Source: Sporocytophaga sp. (GTDB lineage: Bacteria > Bacteroidota > Bacteroidia > Cytophagales > Cytophagaceae). Taken from it: 64,000 bases of DNA. The first letter of the stretch is position 1, and the number at the start of each line of letters is the position of its first letter. Position numbers and translations under genes: made by a program. This document shows positions 9,296 to 18,062 of the stretch, piece by piece. Under the pieces are notes generated by a model. It worked only from the letters and a program-made list of their open reading frames with translations. It made no database searches and was not told where the DNA came from. The stretch covers positions 116,245 through 180,244 of the forward strand of contig NZ_JAGHZZ010000005.1 in the NCBI RefSeq assembly GCF_017745095.1, in the 5' to 3' direction.

Positions 9296-9943
9296 TCAAG
9301 GAGCCAGTCTGCCTTTAGTCCATGTATTGTTTTCTCTTTGATAAAATAATCTATCATGCAACCTTCCTGATCGTCCTTGCCAAAGCTCAAAATATTCGGG
9401 AATGATCCTGTAACCTCCCCAATTATCAGGTCTTGTTACCTCTTTGGTTTCATGGGCAATCAGGGCCTTTTCAAACATCAGATCCAAATCATTTCTGGAA
9501 GAAATAATTTTACTTTGTGGAGATACAATAGCTCCTATCTGTGACGCTTTCGGCCTGGAATAAAAATACTTGTCAGATTCTTCAGCACTTACTTTTACAA
9601 CCTTTCCTTCAATCCTTACCTGGCGCTCTAATTCAGGCCAAAAGAACAATGCAGCTGCAAATGGATTTTCTGCTATTGACAAGCCTTTTTTACTATCATA
9701 ATTAGTGAAAAATACCAAACCTTCGTCCAATCCTTTTAAGAGAACGATCCTTGAAGAAGGTCTGCAATGACTGTCGCAAGTAGATAATGTCATTGCTGTA
9801 GGCTCATACAAATTACTTTTTACAGCCAGATCCAACCATTCGTGAAATTGGTCTATTGGATTTTCTTTGAGATCAGACTCGGATAGTATTTTAAGTTTAT
9901 AATCGTTTCTAATGTCTGATAAATTTTGCTCCTTCTTGCTCAT
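9296..9943 (-). CDS. pdxH: Pyridoxamine 5'-phosphate oxidase
   Basis: This FMN enzyme oxidises pyridoxine/pyridoxamine 5'-phosphate to pyridoxal 5'-phosphate. With the start at 9943 (MSKKEQNLSDIRNDY) it has 215 residues, the normal size. The upstream ATG at 10009 would add 22 residues not expected in the family. Visible signatures: 'SSRIVLLKGLD' and 'FFTNYDSKKG' (FMN phosphate binding), 'QVRIEGKV', 'SPQSKIISSRNDL', and the C-terminal 'YRIIPEYFELWQG' and 'RLHDR' that close the active site. Monocistronic, convergent with bshB1. Confidence 0.93.
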   Translation of the reverse strand: MSKKEQNLSDIRNDYKLKILSESDLKENPIDQFHEWLDLAVKSNLYEPTAMTLSTCDSHCRPSSRIVLLKGLDEGLVFFTNYDSKKGLSIAENPFAAALFFWPELERQVRIEGKVVKVSAEESDKYFYSRPKASQIGAIVSPQSKIISSRNDLDLMFEKALIAHETKEVTRPDNWGGYRIIPEYFELWQGRSGRLHDRLFYQRENNTWTKGRLAP

Positions 9944-10166
9944 ATGAAATTGGTTGCAAAACAAATGCTGGTAAGGCATGTTTTTTAATTCAGAATTGAA
10001 GTTAGCCATTAAATATGAATTTACTAATAATATCTTTTAACTAAATATGAAAAACTTGCAATGTACCCTTAGTACTTGTATAATTGTTATAGTATGATAA
10101 ATTGAAGGATATTTATTAAATAGCTGATATCAAACATTTTCAGATAAAAAGAATTTTGATTAACGA

Positions 10167-10709
10167 ATGTTGAAGATAGGCAATGTTATAATATCGGAGC
10201 CATACCTGGGTGATGATAACTTTGAACGAACTGTAATCATCATGTGTGAATATGGAGAATCAGGGGCTCTTGGGCTTGTACTTAACAAGCCTACGATTAT
10301 TACGCTCAATTCTGTTTTGGAAAGTGTAAATTCGGAAGAGCTTTTGTATATTGGTGGGCCTGTAGCACAAGATTCGCTACATTTTATTTTCAGAAACAAT
10401 TATAATATTGAAGGGGCAGTGAAGTTAGGAGATAATTTATACTGGGGTGGAAATTTTGAACAAGTGCTGGACTTGTTTAATAACAACCTTGCTAACGCGG
10501 AAGATTTCAGATTTTTTCTGGGGTATTCAGGATGGGAGGGAGGACAGCTGGAGAATGAGTTTAAAGCTAATTCATGGATTGTAAGCCATGTTGAAACTGA
10601 GGATATATTTGAAATTGAGCCTGCTAATCTTTGGCGGGAAATATTGAAGAGTATGGGTGGTAAATACAAGATGCTATCTAATTATCCTATTGATCCAAGA
10701 TTGAATTAA
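10167..10709 (+). CDS. yqgE: YqgE/AlgH family protein
   Basis: A 180-residue member of the YqgE/AlgH (UPF0301) family. The conserved N-terminal 'GNVIISEPYLGDDNFERTVI', 'GALGLVLNKP', 'YIGGPV' and 'GYSGWEGGQLENE' blocks are all present at their expected spacing. The biochemical role of this family is not settled. The gene is followed after 21 nt by the DUF349 gene on the same strand, so the two may be cotranscribed. Confidence 0.93.
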   Translation: MLKIGNVIISEPYLGDDNFERTVIIMCEYGESGALGLVLNKPTIITLNSVLESVNSEELLYIGGPVAQDSLHFIFRNNYNIEGAVKLGDNLYWGGNFEQVLDLFNNNLANAEDFRFFLGYSGWEGGQLENEFKANSWIVSHVETEDIFEIEPANLWREILKSMGGKYKMLSNYPIDPRLN

Positions 10710-10730
10710 AAATTTTTAAAAGGTAATACC

Positions 10731-12584
10731 ATGAGCAAGGAAAAAGAACTTTTGGGAAATGACAAGATAAAGGAAGGTGGAAAGGTTGGAGAGATGGCAA
10801 CTCCTGTAAAATCTATGATAGACGAAATGGATGTTCATGATGAAGAACATGCCCATGAGCACATTAGTGATCTATCACAACTTTCAAAAGAAGATTTGCT
10901 AAAGATGCTTGAAAGCATGAAGCTCGATGAAAATCTAAGTAAAGCATCAGCAATGCTGAAGCAGATTAAGTATCATTATGATCATTTGCTGGAAGTGGAA
11001 AAGAACGAAGCATTGAGTAAATTCCTTGCCAATGGTGGTGAAGAAACTGATTTTGATTATAGAAGAGATAATGTGAGCTTGAAGTTTGATAAGCAATATG
11101 ATCAGCTTCGTCACAAATTGTCTGAACATTTTCTTAATCTAGAAAAGGATAAAGAAAAAAATCTGACTAAGAAGAATGAGCTGCTTGATAAGCTCAGAAC
11201 TCTGATCTCTGCTGAAGAAACTCAAACAAGCATTACTTCTTTAAAGGAGATTCAGGAAGAGTGGAGAAAAATTGGTTCCGTACCTGCGGCTCAGACTCAA
11301 GAGATATGGGCTAACTATAATGCACTGGTTGAACGCTTTTACAATAACAGGAGTATATATTTTGAACTGAAGGAGCTAGACAGAAAGAAAAATCTAGAAG
11401 CTAAAATCGAAATATGTGAGAAAGCTGAAAGTCTTGCTGAATCAGGCCAAACAGTAAATGCCCTGATCAGAGAGCTTAAAGTTTTACACGAAGAGTTCAG
11501 AAATATTGGACCCGTTCCTAAGGAAGATCAGGAAGTTCTTTGGAATAGATTTAAAGTAGCTTCCGATAAAATCTATGAAAAACGCGGCGAGTATTATAAA
11601 GAGCTTAGAGAACGTCAAGAACAAAATCTTGAAGTTAAAATAAAATTAGCTGAAGCCATTGCTGGATTTACTCAATTCCAGACTACTCGAATTGAAGAAT
11701 GGAAACAAAAGACTGCAGAATTGTTGGAACTACAAGAGAAATGGAAACAAGCAGGTGGGGTTCCTCAAGACAAAGGAAAAGAGATCTCAAAAAAATTCTG
11801 GAGTGCTTGTAAATCCTTTTTTCATAACAAAGAAGTTTTTTTCAAACACCTTGAGGTAGAAAAAGAAGAAAACCTTAAGAAGAAAATTTCTTTGTGTGAG
11901 CGCGCAGAAGTATTGAAGGATCAGACTGATTTTAGCGGAACAGCTACTGAATTGAAAAATCTTCAGAAAGAATGGGAAGCAATCGGGCCTGTTCCTATTA
12001 AAGAAAAAGAACCAATTTTTAAACGTTTTAAAGCTGCTTGCGACCATTTCTTTAATAAGAAAAGAGAATTGCAGGCTGAACATGAAAAAGAGTTTAAGGA
12101 TAATCTGGATAAGAAAAATGCCCTTATTCAAAAATTGGAAGGCCTCAACTCCGATAATAATTCAAATCCGGATGATTTGAAGGTTATTCAGGATGAATGG
12201 AAAAAAATAGGTTTTGTTCCTAAAACGGAAATGAAAGATATCAATGCAAGATATCAGAGAGCAGTTGATAATTTCTTGGGACATCTTGAAGGAGATAAGT
12301 CTGAAGTTGACAAGTTAAAATTAAGTCTTCAGATAAATGCTTTGAAAACAAATCCAGAAGGTGGAAAAAAACTTTATCAAAAAGAAAAAGAAATTCATCG
12401 CAAGATTTCAGTCCTTAAACAGGAGATTGATCGCTTGAATACCAATCTTGAATTTTTTGCAAAATCTGCTGCAGCTGACAAGCTAAAAAAAGAATTTTAT
12501 TCAAAAATTGAATCTGCTCAAAATGAGATAGATGAACTAAAAGGTCAGCTTAAAATGATAAAAGATGCAGAAAATGAAAAATAA
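10731..12584 (+). CDS. DUF349 domain-containing coiled-coil protein
   Basis: A highly charged, helical cytoplasmic protein of 617 residues. At least five copies of the DUF349 signature (L-K-x-L-x-x-E-W-K-x-I-G-x-V-P) can be read: 'SLKEIQEEWRKIGSVP', 'ELKVLHEEFRNIGPVP', 'ELLELQEKWKQAGGVP', 'ELKNLQKEWEAIGPVP' and 'DLKVIQDEWKKIGFVP'. They lie about 70-80 residues apart and each is followed by a helical 'F...C..FF..K' segment. The N-terminal 60 residues are acidic and His-rich, and the last 80 form a coiled coil. Proteins of this kind are widespread in Bacteroidota; their function is not known to me. Directly downstream of yqgE. Confidence 0.9.
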   Translation: MSKEKELLGNDKIKEGGKVGEMATPVKSMIDEMDVHDEEHAHEHISDLSQLSKEDLLKMLESMKLDENLSKASAMLKQIKYHYDHLLEVEKNEALSKFLANGGEETDFDYRRDNVSLKFDKQYDQLRHKLSEHFLNLEKDKEKNLTKKNELLDKLRTLISAEETQTSITSLKEIQEEWRKIGSVPAAQTQEIWANYNALVERFYNNRSIYFELKELDRKKNLEAKIEICEKAESLAESGQTVNALIRELKVLHEEFRNIGPVPKEDQEVLWNRFKVASDKIYEKRGEYYKELRERQEQNLEVKIKLAEAIAGFTQFQTTRIEEWKQKTAELLELQEKWKQAGGVPQDKGKEISKKFWSACKSFFHNKEVFFKHLEVEKEENLKKKISLCERAEVLKDQTDFSGTATELKNLQKEWEAIGPVPIKEKEPIFKRFKAACDHFFNKKRELQAEHEKEFKDNLDKKNALIQKLEGLNSDNNSNPDDLKVIQDEWKKIGFVPKTEMKDINARYQRAVDNFLGHLEGDKSEVDKLKLSLQINALKTNPEGGKKLYQKEKEIHRKISVLKQEIDRLNTNLEFFAKSAAADKLKKEFYSKIESAQNEIDELKGQLKMIKDAENEK

Positions 12585-12598
12585 TTTTTTCGAAATGT

Positions 12599-12629
12599 TT
12601 TGGATATTTCGAAAAGTCCTATACTTTTG
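12599..12629 (+). promoter_or_regulatory. Promoter of tRNA-Thr gene
   Basis: TTTG at 12599-12602, a 19-nt spacer and TACTTTTG at 12622-12629 match the Bacteroidota consensus exactly, about 43 nt upstream of the mature tRNA 5' end. Confidence 0.8.
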
Positions 12630-12671
12630 CACTCGCTTTTAAGGCAAACGAAAAAGCAAAAACAAAGTAAA

Positions 12672-12744
<73 letters not shown>

Positions 12745-12748
12745 CTTC

Positions 12749-12782
12749 AAAGGCATCTACATAACTTGTAGGTGCCTTTTTT
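12749..12782 (+). terminator. Terminator of the tRNA-Thr gene
   Basis: A stem of about 12 bp pairs AAAGGCATCTACA with TGTAGGTGCCTTT around a TAACT loop and is followed by six T residues, 5 nt after the tRNA discriminator base. Confidence 0.85.
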
Positions 12783-12823
12783 GTTTTAAAACATTTACAA
12801 TATTTCCCTGTTATATATTGTTT

Positions 12824-14293
12824 ATGAAACTTAGGTTATCCGGTAAAATAATAGCAAGTTTTTCTCTGATCATCATTTTTTCTTTTATCAGTTTTGGTGT
12901 CAACCTTAAACTTTCATCAGATGTGAATAGGGACACGGAGTACCTTACCAAATCTGAAGCTATTATTCGTAATTCTGCTAAAATTCATAAGAGCATTCTT
13001 GAGATGCAGTCTAATTTCAGAGGATACTTACTTACTGAGAATAAGTCATTTTTGGATCCATATTATTCAAGTATAAAAGAGATGTCGGGTCTTGTGGATG
13101 AGCAGCGTAAACTCATCTCTGATTCTCCTGCCCAGGTAGCCAGGTTCAATGATATTCAGATACTACACAATCAATGGCTGAAATATGCCAATGCCCTTAT
13201 TGAAGCCAAGTTCAAGCAAATAGATCCTAAAATAATTTCAAGTGAATATGAAATGCTTTTTGAACAGAAATTGAGAAAAGAATTCGGAAAAAAAATGACC
13301 GATGAAATTTCTAATAAATTCAAAGAGTTTGATAAAACAGAGTATCGAGTTAGAAAGGGCCGGAGGGCGAAATTGAGTGAATCTATAGCAATTGCCAAGC
13401 AGGTTACAATGCTTTTGGCGATCATAACAATTTCTGTAGGAGTATTAAGTGCTTTTTATATCACACATATTATCATAAAAAGGATCAAATCTATGGTTGT
13501 GCTTGCAGATAATATCTCCAAAGGTAGATTTGAGACGATTGTAGATATCGAAAAAGATGAACTGTCACAATTGTCGGATTCTTTAAATGTTATGTCAGAG
13601 AAGTTAAAAAAGAGCTTTTCAGAATTAGACAACTATGCCTATGTCGTTTCCCATGATTTAAAAGTACCATTAAGAGGGATATATAATCTTGCACATTGGA
13701 TGGAGGAAGATTATGGAAATGAATTGTCCCCTGAGATGCATAAGTATCTGGATAAGCTGAAGGGAAGGGTTGAGCGAATGGAAAGTCTCATAAATGGTTT
13801 GCTGGAATATTCTAAAATAGGAAGAACCAGCCAGCCTTTGGAGGAAGTTAATATGAATGAACTGCTAGCCGATATTATAGATTCTACTGTCCCTGAAGAT
13901 TTTGAAGTGAGATTATCCAATAACCTGCCTGTGATTTTTACAGAGCGATTAAGAATTCAACAGGTGTTTTCCAATCTGATAAGTAATGCGGTAAAATATA
14001 AAGGCAACAAATCAGGTCTGATTACGATTACTTCAAAAGAGGTGCCTGATGGATTTGAATTTACTGTCGAAGATAACGGCGTAGGTATATCTCCTGAATA
14101 TCACAATAAAATATTTGGGCTGTTTCAGACTCTGCGTGAGAAGCACGAAGTAGAAAGTACAGGCATTGGATTATCAATTGTGAAAAAAATTATAGAAGAC
14201 AACAAAGGAAGCATCAGAGTAGTCTCCAATGAAGGAGAAGGAGCTTCCTTTATTTTTAAGTGGCCAGCCATTAAAGTGGTGATGCCAGTATAA
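12824..14293 (+). CDS. CHASE3-type sensor histidine kinase
   Basis: A membrane sensor kinase of 490 residues from the ATG at 12824 (a TTG six bases upstream is less likely). Order: membrane segment (about 6-26), periplasmic CHASE3-like four-helix region (about 35-185), second membrane segment (about 188-210), HAMP linker (about 210-262), HisKA with phospho-acceptor H277 in 'VVSHDLKVPLRG', and HATPase with N box 'FSNLISNAVKYK', G1 'VEDNGVGIS' and G2 'STGIGLSIVKKI'. The 'HDLK-PL' variant is typical of phytochrome-type kinases. A CheY-like regulator follows 17 nt downstream, then a small membrane protein, suggesting one signalling operon. Confidence 0.92.
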   Translation: MKLRLSGKIIASFSLIIIFSFISFGVNLKLSSDVNRDTEYLTKSEAIIRNSAKIHKSILEMQSNFRGYLLTENKSFLDPYYSSIKEMSGLVDEQRKLISDSPAQVARFNDIQILHNQWLKYANALIEAKFKQIDPKIISSEYEMLFEQKLRKEFGKKMTDEISNKFKEFDKTEYRVRKGRRAKLSESIAIAKQVTMLLAIITISVGVLSAFYITHIIIKRIKSMVVLADNISKGRFETIVDIEKDELSQLSDSLNVMSEKLKKSFSELDNYAYVVSHDLKVPLRGIYNLAHWMEEDYGNELSPEMHKYLDKLKGRVERMESLINGLLEYSKIGRTSQPLEEVNMNELLADIIDSTVPEDFEVRLSNNLPVIFTERLRIQQVFSNLISNAVKYKGNKSGLITITSKEVPDGFEFTVEDNGVGISPEYHNKIFGLFQTLREKHEVESTGIGLSIVKKIIEDNKGSIRVVSNEGEGASFIFKWPAIKVVMPV

Positions 14294-14310
14294 ACAAACA
14301 AATAATTCTT

Positions 14311-14742
14311 ATGAAAGAAATTTCAATTTTATTAATAGAGGATGATGAATTGGATGTCATTAGTTTTGAGCGTGCTTTAAAAAAAATCAACCTGCCGATC
14401 ATTTTATACACGGCCTTTAACGGAATAGAAGCTCTTGAGCTTTTGAGAGGTAAGCAAAGAATTTCAATACCGGATATCATTGTACTGGATCTCAATATGC
14501 CTAAAATGAATGGGGGTGAATTCCTTGCAGAATTAAGGAAAGATAGTACATTTAATGATGTTAAGATTTTCATTATGACCACATCCAATGAAGATAGAGA
14601 TAGAAGCAGGGGAGATGAATTCGGCGTTACTGGTTATATTATCAAACCACTTAATTTTAATGAAAATACTAAACGTAATGTGTCAATGGATAATTTTATG
14701 CATTTTCAGATTATGAAAATGGTGGGAGATCAATTGAATTAA
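14311..14742 (+). CDS. Single-domain response regulator (CheY/Rcp1-like)
   Basis: A stand-alone receiver domain of 143 residues. The acidic pocket is 'EDDE' at 10-13, the phospho-acceptor is D60 in 'VLDLNMPKMNG', the switch region is 'IMTTSNEDRD', and the lysine is in 'IIKPLNF'. There is no output domain. The family resembles Rcp1-type regulators that pair with 'HDLK' histidine kinases, which fits the kinase gene 17 nt upstream. The output must pass to another protein. Confidence 0.93.
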   Translation: MKEISILLIEDDELDVISFERALKKINLPIILYTAFNGIEALELLRGKQRISIPDIIVLDLNMPKMNGGEFLAELRKDSTFNDVKIFIMTTSNEDRDRSRGDEFGVTGYIIKPLNFNENTKRNVSMDNFMHFQIMKMVGDQLN

Positions 14743-14757
14743 TTTTTTGCTATAGTT

Positions 14758-15009
14758 ATGATACTTTTACATGGAGGTTTTACTTATGAAATTTTGTGGA
14801 CAGTTCTTGCTGTCTATTTTTTCTTTATTGGTATTCCAGTCTATCTGGCATTATTCTACAGTCTGAAGCATACTTCATTGTATATCAATAAAGTGAGAAA
14901 CAAAGGGACTTTGGTAAATATTTCTTTTTCATTAGGAGTCCTTCTTTTGTCGGTTATCACTTTAATGATTTTAGGAGGAGGATTTATGTTCTTTCAAGTA
15001 TCCTTTTGA
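14758..15009 (+). CDS. Small two-segment membrane protein
   Basis: The 83-codon ORF starts 15 nt after the response regulator stop. The product has two strongly hydrophobic helices (about 11-33 and 52-77, the latter ending in LILGGGFMFF) separated by a basic cytoplasmic loop (KHTSLYINKVRNKG). No family is recognised. Coupling to the histidine kinase/regulator pair suggests cotranscription and possibly an accessory role, but that is inference only. Confidence 0.55.
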   Translation: MILLHGGFTYEILWTVLAVYFFFIGIPVYLALFYSLKHTSLYINKVRNKGTLVNISFSLGVLLLSVITLMILGGGFMFFQVSF

Positions 15010-15067
15010 TTGAAAATCCATACTATTTCTTGCCAAATAAAATACATCGGATTAGTAGTCAGTTTAT

Positions 15068-15109
15068 TATTTTTGTACCTTTAGGTATAATACCATAGAG
15101 TATAATACC
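15068..15109 (+). promoter_or_regulatory. Possible promoter and 10-mer direct repeat before the AAA ATPase gene
   Basis: TATTTTTG at 15068-15075 fits the -7 consensus, without a clear TTTG partner upstream. Just after the expected start of transcription, GTATAATACC occurs twice (15085-15094 and 15100-15109), 15 nt apart, ending 10 nt before the ATG at 15120. The repeat could be an operator or an RNA element. Confidence 0.4.
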
Positions 15110-15119
15110 TTTGAGTCCT

Positions 15120-16289
15120 ATGATTATATCTCCCTTTGCATACGGTAATACTGTGTCTTCTACTGCATTTACCAATCGTGAAAATGAAGTAAAGCGGTTA
15201 AAAGACAATCTTTTGAATGGTATTAATACCACCATTATATCTCCCCGCAGATGGGGGAAATCATCACTTGTAGAAAAAGTGGTATCTGAAATCAGGAAAG
15301 ACTATCCAAAAGAATACAGGGCAGTAGTAATAGATCTATTTACCCTTGGAAGCCAGGAGGAATTTCTCGAAACATATGCCAGAGAGGTGATAAAAGCTTC
15401 TTCGGGAAAGTGGCAGGAATGGATTAGTTACGGAAAAGAATTATTTAAAAAGCTTATTCCCAAAATAACTATGGGACTTGATCCTGAAAACGATTTCAGC
15501 CTCAGTTTTGACTGGAAAGATCTTCGTAAACACGGTGAGGAGATTTTAAATCTTCCTGAAACTATCGGGCAAAAAAAGGGCATCAAATGGATTATTTGTC
15601 TTGATGAGTTTCAAAATATCTCAGGATACAATGATTATGAGAATTTTGAGAAGAAACTCCGGGCTGTATGGCAAAGACAGAAGAATGTAGCTTACTGCCT
15701 TTTTGGAAGCAAGAGGCATATGATGTCTGATATTTTTAATAACCCCTCTAAGCCATTTTACAGATTTGGCGATATCATGCTTCTTCCTAAAATTGAAGAA
15801 AGTCGTTGGGTTGATTTTATAACTACTAAGTTTACTGAGACCAATAAAATAATTAGTAAAGAAGATGCAAGGTTTATATCTGTGCTTATGAAAAATCATT
15901 CATGGTATGTGCAGCAATTGGCCCACTATACCTGGAATAGTGCTGTTCCTATAGCTACAAGAGTTAATATTGAGAATGCTTTATTGGAGCTTATTCAGGC
16001 GAATACGCCCTTTTATCAGAAAGAGGTTGAATCTGTAAGCGCGACTCAGCTGAATCTACTTAAAGCTATAGCAAAAGGAGAGACTCAACTTACTTCAGCG
16101 CAAGTAATGAACATGTATCAGTTAGGAACTCCAAGGAATGTAAGTAAAAATAAAGTTATTCTTCTGAATGCAGATATTGTGCACGAAATAAATAATACAT
16201 ATGAATTCCTTGATCCTGCCTTTGAATTGTGGTTTAGAAAGCAATATTTCAATCAGCCTTATTTTAAAAAATCAGAAAGCGTTGGTTAG
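15120..16289 (+). CDS. AAA ATPase (prokaryotic/archaeal-type ATP-binding protein)
   Basis: A 389-residue soluble ATPase of the class related to Pfam 'AAA ATPase, archaeal/prokaryotic' (STAND-like). The P-loop is the family variant 'SPRRWGKSSLV' near residues 43-53. Walker B is 'WIICLDEFQNIS' near 160-172, sensor-like 'CLFGSKRHMM' near 195-205, and a winged-helix-like C-terminal half ends in 'LDPAFELWFRKQYF'. Such proteins are common in Bacteroidota and may act as NTP-driven switches; the target is unknown. I chose the ATG at 15120 over a TTG at 15111. No partner gene is obvious. Confidence 0.85.
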   Translation: MIISPFAYGNTVSSTAFTNRENEVKRLKDNLLNGINTTIISPRRWGKSSLVEKVVSEIRKDYPKEYRAVVIDLFTLGSQEEFLETYAREVIKASSGKWQEWISYGKELFKKLIPKITMGLDPENDFSLSFDWKDLRKHGEEILNLPETIGQKKGIKWIICLDEFQNISGYNDYENFEKKLRAVWQRQKNVAYCLFGSKRHMMSDIFNNPSKPFYRFGDIMLLPKIEESRWVDFITTKFTETNKIISKEDARFISVLMKNHSWYVQQLAHYTWNSAVPIATRVNIENALLELIQANTPFYQKEVESVSATQLNLLKAIAKGETQLTSAQVMNMYQLGTPRNVSKNKVILLNADIVHEINNTYEFLDPAFELWFRKQYFNQPYFKKSESVG

Positions 16290-16331
16290 TATTGGCGGGG
16301 ATTATATTATGAGTAAAATAAAGGTGCAAGT

Positions 16332-16667
16332 TTATTGAATGAGCAGTATCTGTGGTACAAAGACAGGTGTTGGTCCGGATAAAGGACAAAGTAATCTTAC
16401 TTCACAAAACAAATCATTGCTTTCAAAATAGGCTATCCCTTTAATGATTTCTTTTACAATAACTTGTCCATGCTCAGGGACAAGTGCCACACTGCCTGTT
16501 ATGATGTTTGCTGCAAGTCTCAGATCTCCCTTGATTCTGCTACCAGTTTTAAAAGTATAACATAGATATTCGTAGTGAATAGGGTAAATCTGGTCCTCAA
16601 TAGATACGCTGCTTCCATCGGACTGAACAATCCCTATATGGCTCACTCCTTGATTATAATTATCCAT
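16332..16667 (-). CDS. Hypothetical protein
   Basis: A 111-codon ORF on the minus strand with no recognised family, no signal peptide and no membrane segment. The start 'MDNYNQGVSHIGIVQSDGSS' and the end 'LSGPTPVFVPQILLIQ' are not repetitive, and the central 'GDLRLAANIITGSVALVPEHGQVIVKE' looks like a small beta-rich fold. It is convergent with the AAA ATPase gene (43 nt between stops). The composition is normal for the neighbourhood. Confidence 0.5.
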   Translation of the reverse strand: MDNYNQGVSHIGIVQSDGSSVSIEDQIYPIHYEYLCYTFKTGSRIKGDLRLAANIITGSVALVPEHGQVIVKEIIKGIAYFESNDLFCEVRLLCPLSGPTPVFVPQILLIQ

Positions 16668-16947
16668 TGTGAGTAAAAAAAAGTTTAACTTAATAATAAT
16701 TAAAAGTCTAAGAACTACTTTGTATAAATACCTCTTGTGAATTTTGGAAGGTATTGAATAGTAATGTTATTGGGGAGATAATATTTCAGTACATATTCAA
16801 CCCCCTAAAATTATTTTATTGTAATTGTAAAGGAAAGTTAACTTATTTATTTTAAATGTTTTTACTAAAAGGTGTTTTTTAAATCAAAAAAAATGTGTTT
16901 AAACAATTGAATGTGAGAGGTAAATTGCATCTTTGAGATTGTAATCT

Positions 16948-17295
16948 TTAACTTGTAACAATATAAATTAACATAAGCCCCAAAACACCACCTATGGAAT
17001 AGATAACACTGCAAAGAATTACAAATATACCAGCAGACTCTCCTAATTCACTTTTTACTTTTTTTGCTTTGAGGAATAAAGTATATCCTAAAAATCCTCC
17101 AAGTATACCGCAGGGTAACATTGAGAGCAGAAATAATGCCCAGAAGAGTACTTCTGTTTGGTTGAAATAAACTTGGTCTAATATGAAGATTAGCAATAAA
17201 AAAACAGGAAGAGCTAAAATGAAAGTTGTCAGCAAGAGAATTTTTAATAAACTAATCTCCATTAATTTATTAAAAAAAGATGATCTGATTTTCAT
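16948..17295 (-). CDS. Small integral membrane protein
   Basis: A 115-codon ORF predicted to contain three hydrophobic segments: about 14-38, 47-72 (rich in Gly/Leu, 'LPCGILGGFLGYTLF') and 90-113. A short basic stretch 'KAKKVKSELGE' lies between segments 2 and 3. It has no recognised family and resembles small DUF-type membrane proteins of Bacteroidota. About 280 nt upstream of the preceding minus-strand gene start, so probably independent. Confidence 0.5.
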   Translation of the reverse strand: MKIRSSFFNKLMEISLLKILLLTTFILALPVFLLLIFILDQVYFNQTEVLFWALFLLSMLPCGILGGFLGYTLFLKAKKVKSELGESAGIFVILCSVIYSIGGVLGLMLIYIVTS

Positions 17296-17523
17296 TCTAT
17301 TGATTTGCTTTGTGATTTAGCAAAATACCCCTGCTGATACTAATTTATTATGACAAGTTCTCATCGTTGAATGAATACTTCTAGTTGATCGAAAATCATT
17401 TGAGTTTAATTTTATAATTAAGTTCGGACAATCTTCATTCCTATTCTGCCAAAATTGACAATGCTAAATTTAATTTACTAAATTCAACAATGATAATAAT
17501 CTTTAATTTTTAATACTTGCAAA

Positions 17524-18054
17524 ATGAATAAATCAGAAATAAATCCAATGCCTGATTTCTTTGACAGATATATAGATCTGGTTGAAGAACCTGATCTTCT
17601 GACAGCGATGAATTTATCAATTCAAAATCTTAAAACGCTTGATGTGGGCTTGCTTAAGGGAATTGGTGACCTTGTATATGCTCCCGGAAAGTGGAGTGTT
17701 AAACAAATTATTCAGCATATCATAGATAATGAAAGAATACAGTCCTATAGGGCTTTAAGGTTTTCAAGAAAAGATGAAACTGTATTGCCAGGCTATAATG
17801 AGGTGTTACTTGCAAGCAATGCAGATACAACAAACAGGAAAATAGAAGATATGATTGATGAATTAATTGTAGTGAGACAATCTTCTTTACTGCTTTTTAA
17901 ATCGTTCTCAAAAGATATGTACCTCAATAAAGGTATTTGTTTTAACAGAGAAATATCAGTGCTAGGATTAGGCTTTGTAATTGTTGGACATGAGACTCAC
18001 CACTTCAATGTTATAAAGGAAAGATATTATCCTTTATTAAGTAAAGAAGTGTAA
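17524..18054 (+). CDS. DinB family protein (putative metal-dependent hydrolase/transferase)
   Basis: A 176-residue DinB-like four-helix protein. The family's metal ligands are suggested by the His in 'KQIIQHIIDNERI' (about residue 65) and the 'GHETHHFNVI' pair near 158-163. 'WSVKQIIQH' and 'RALRFSRKDETVLPGYNE' are typical of the DinB_2 subgroup, which may include bacillithiol S-transferase-like enzymes; a bacillithiol gene is present at 8.6 kb, but the link is speculative. Convergent with the receptor fusion gene, 8 nt between stops. Confidence 0.85.
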   Translation: MNKSEINPMPDFFDRYIDLVEEPDLLTAMNLSIQNLKTLDVGLLKGIGDLVYAPGKWSVKQIIQHIIDNERIQSYRALRFSRKDETVLPGYNEVLLASNADTTNRKIEDMIDELIVVRQSSLLLFKSFSKDMYLNKGICFNREISVLGLGFVIVGHETHHFNVIKERYYPLLSKEV

Positions 18055-18062
18055 TGGAAAGA

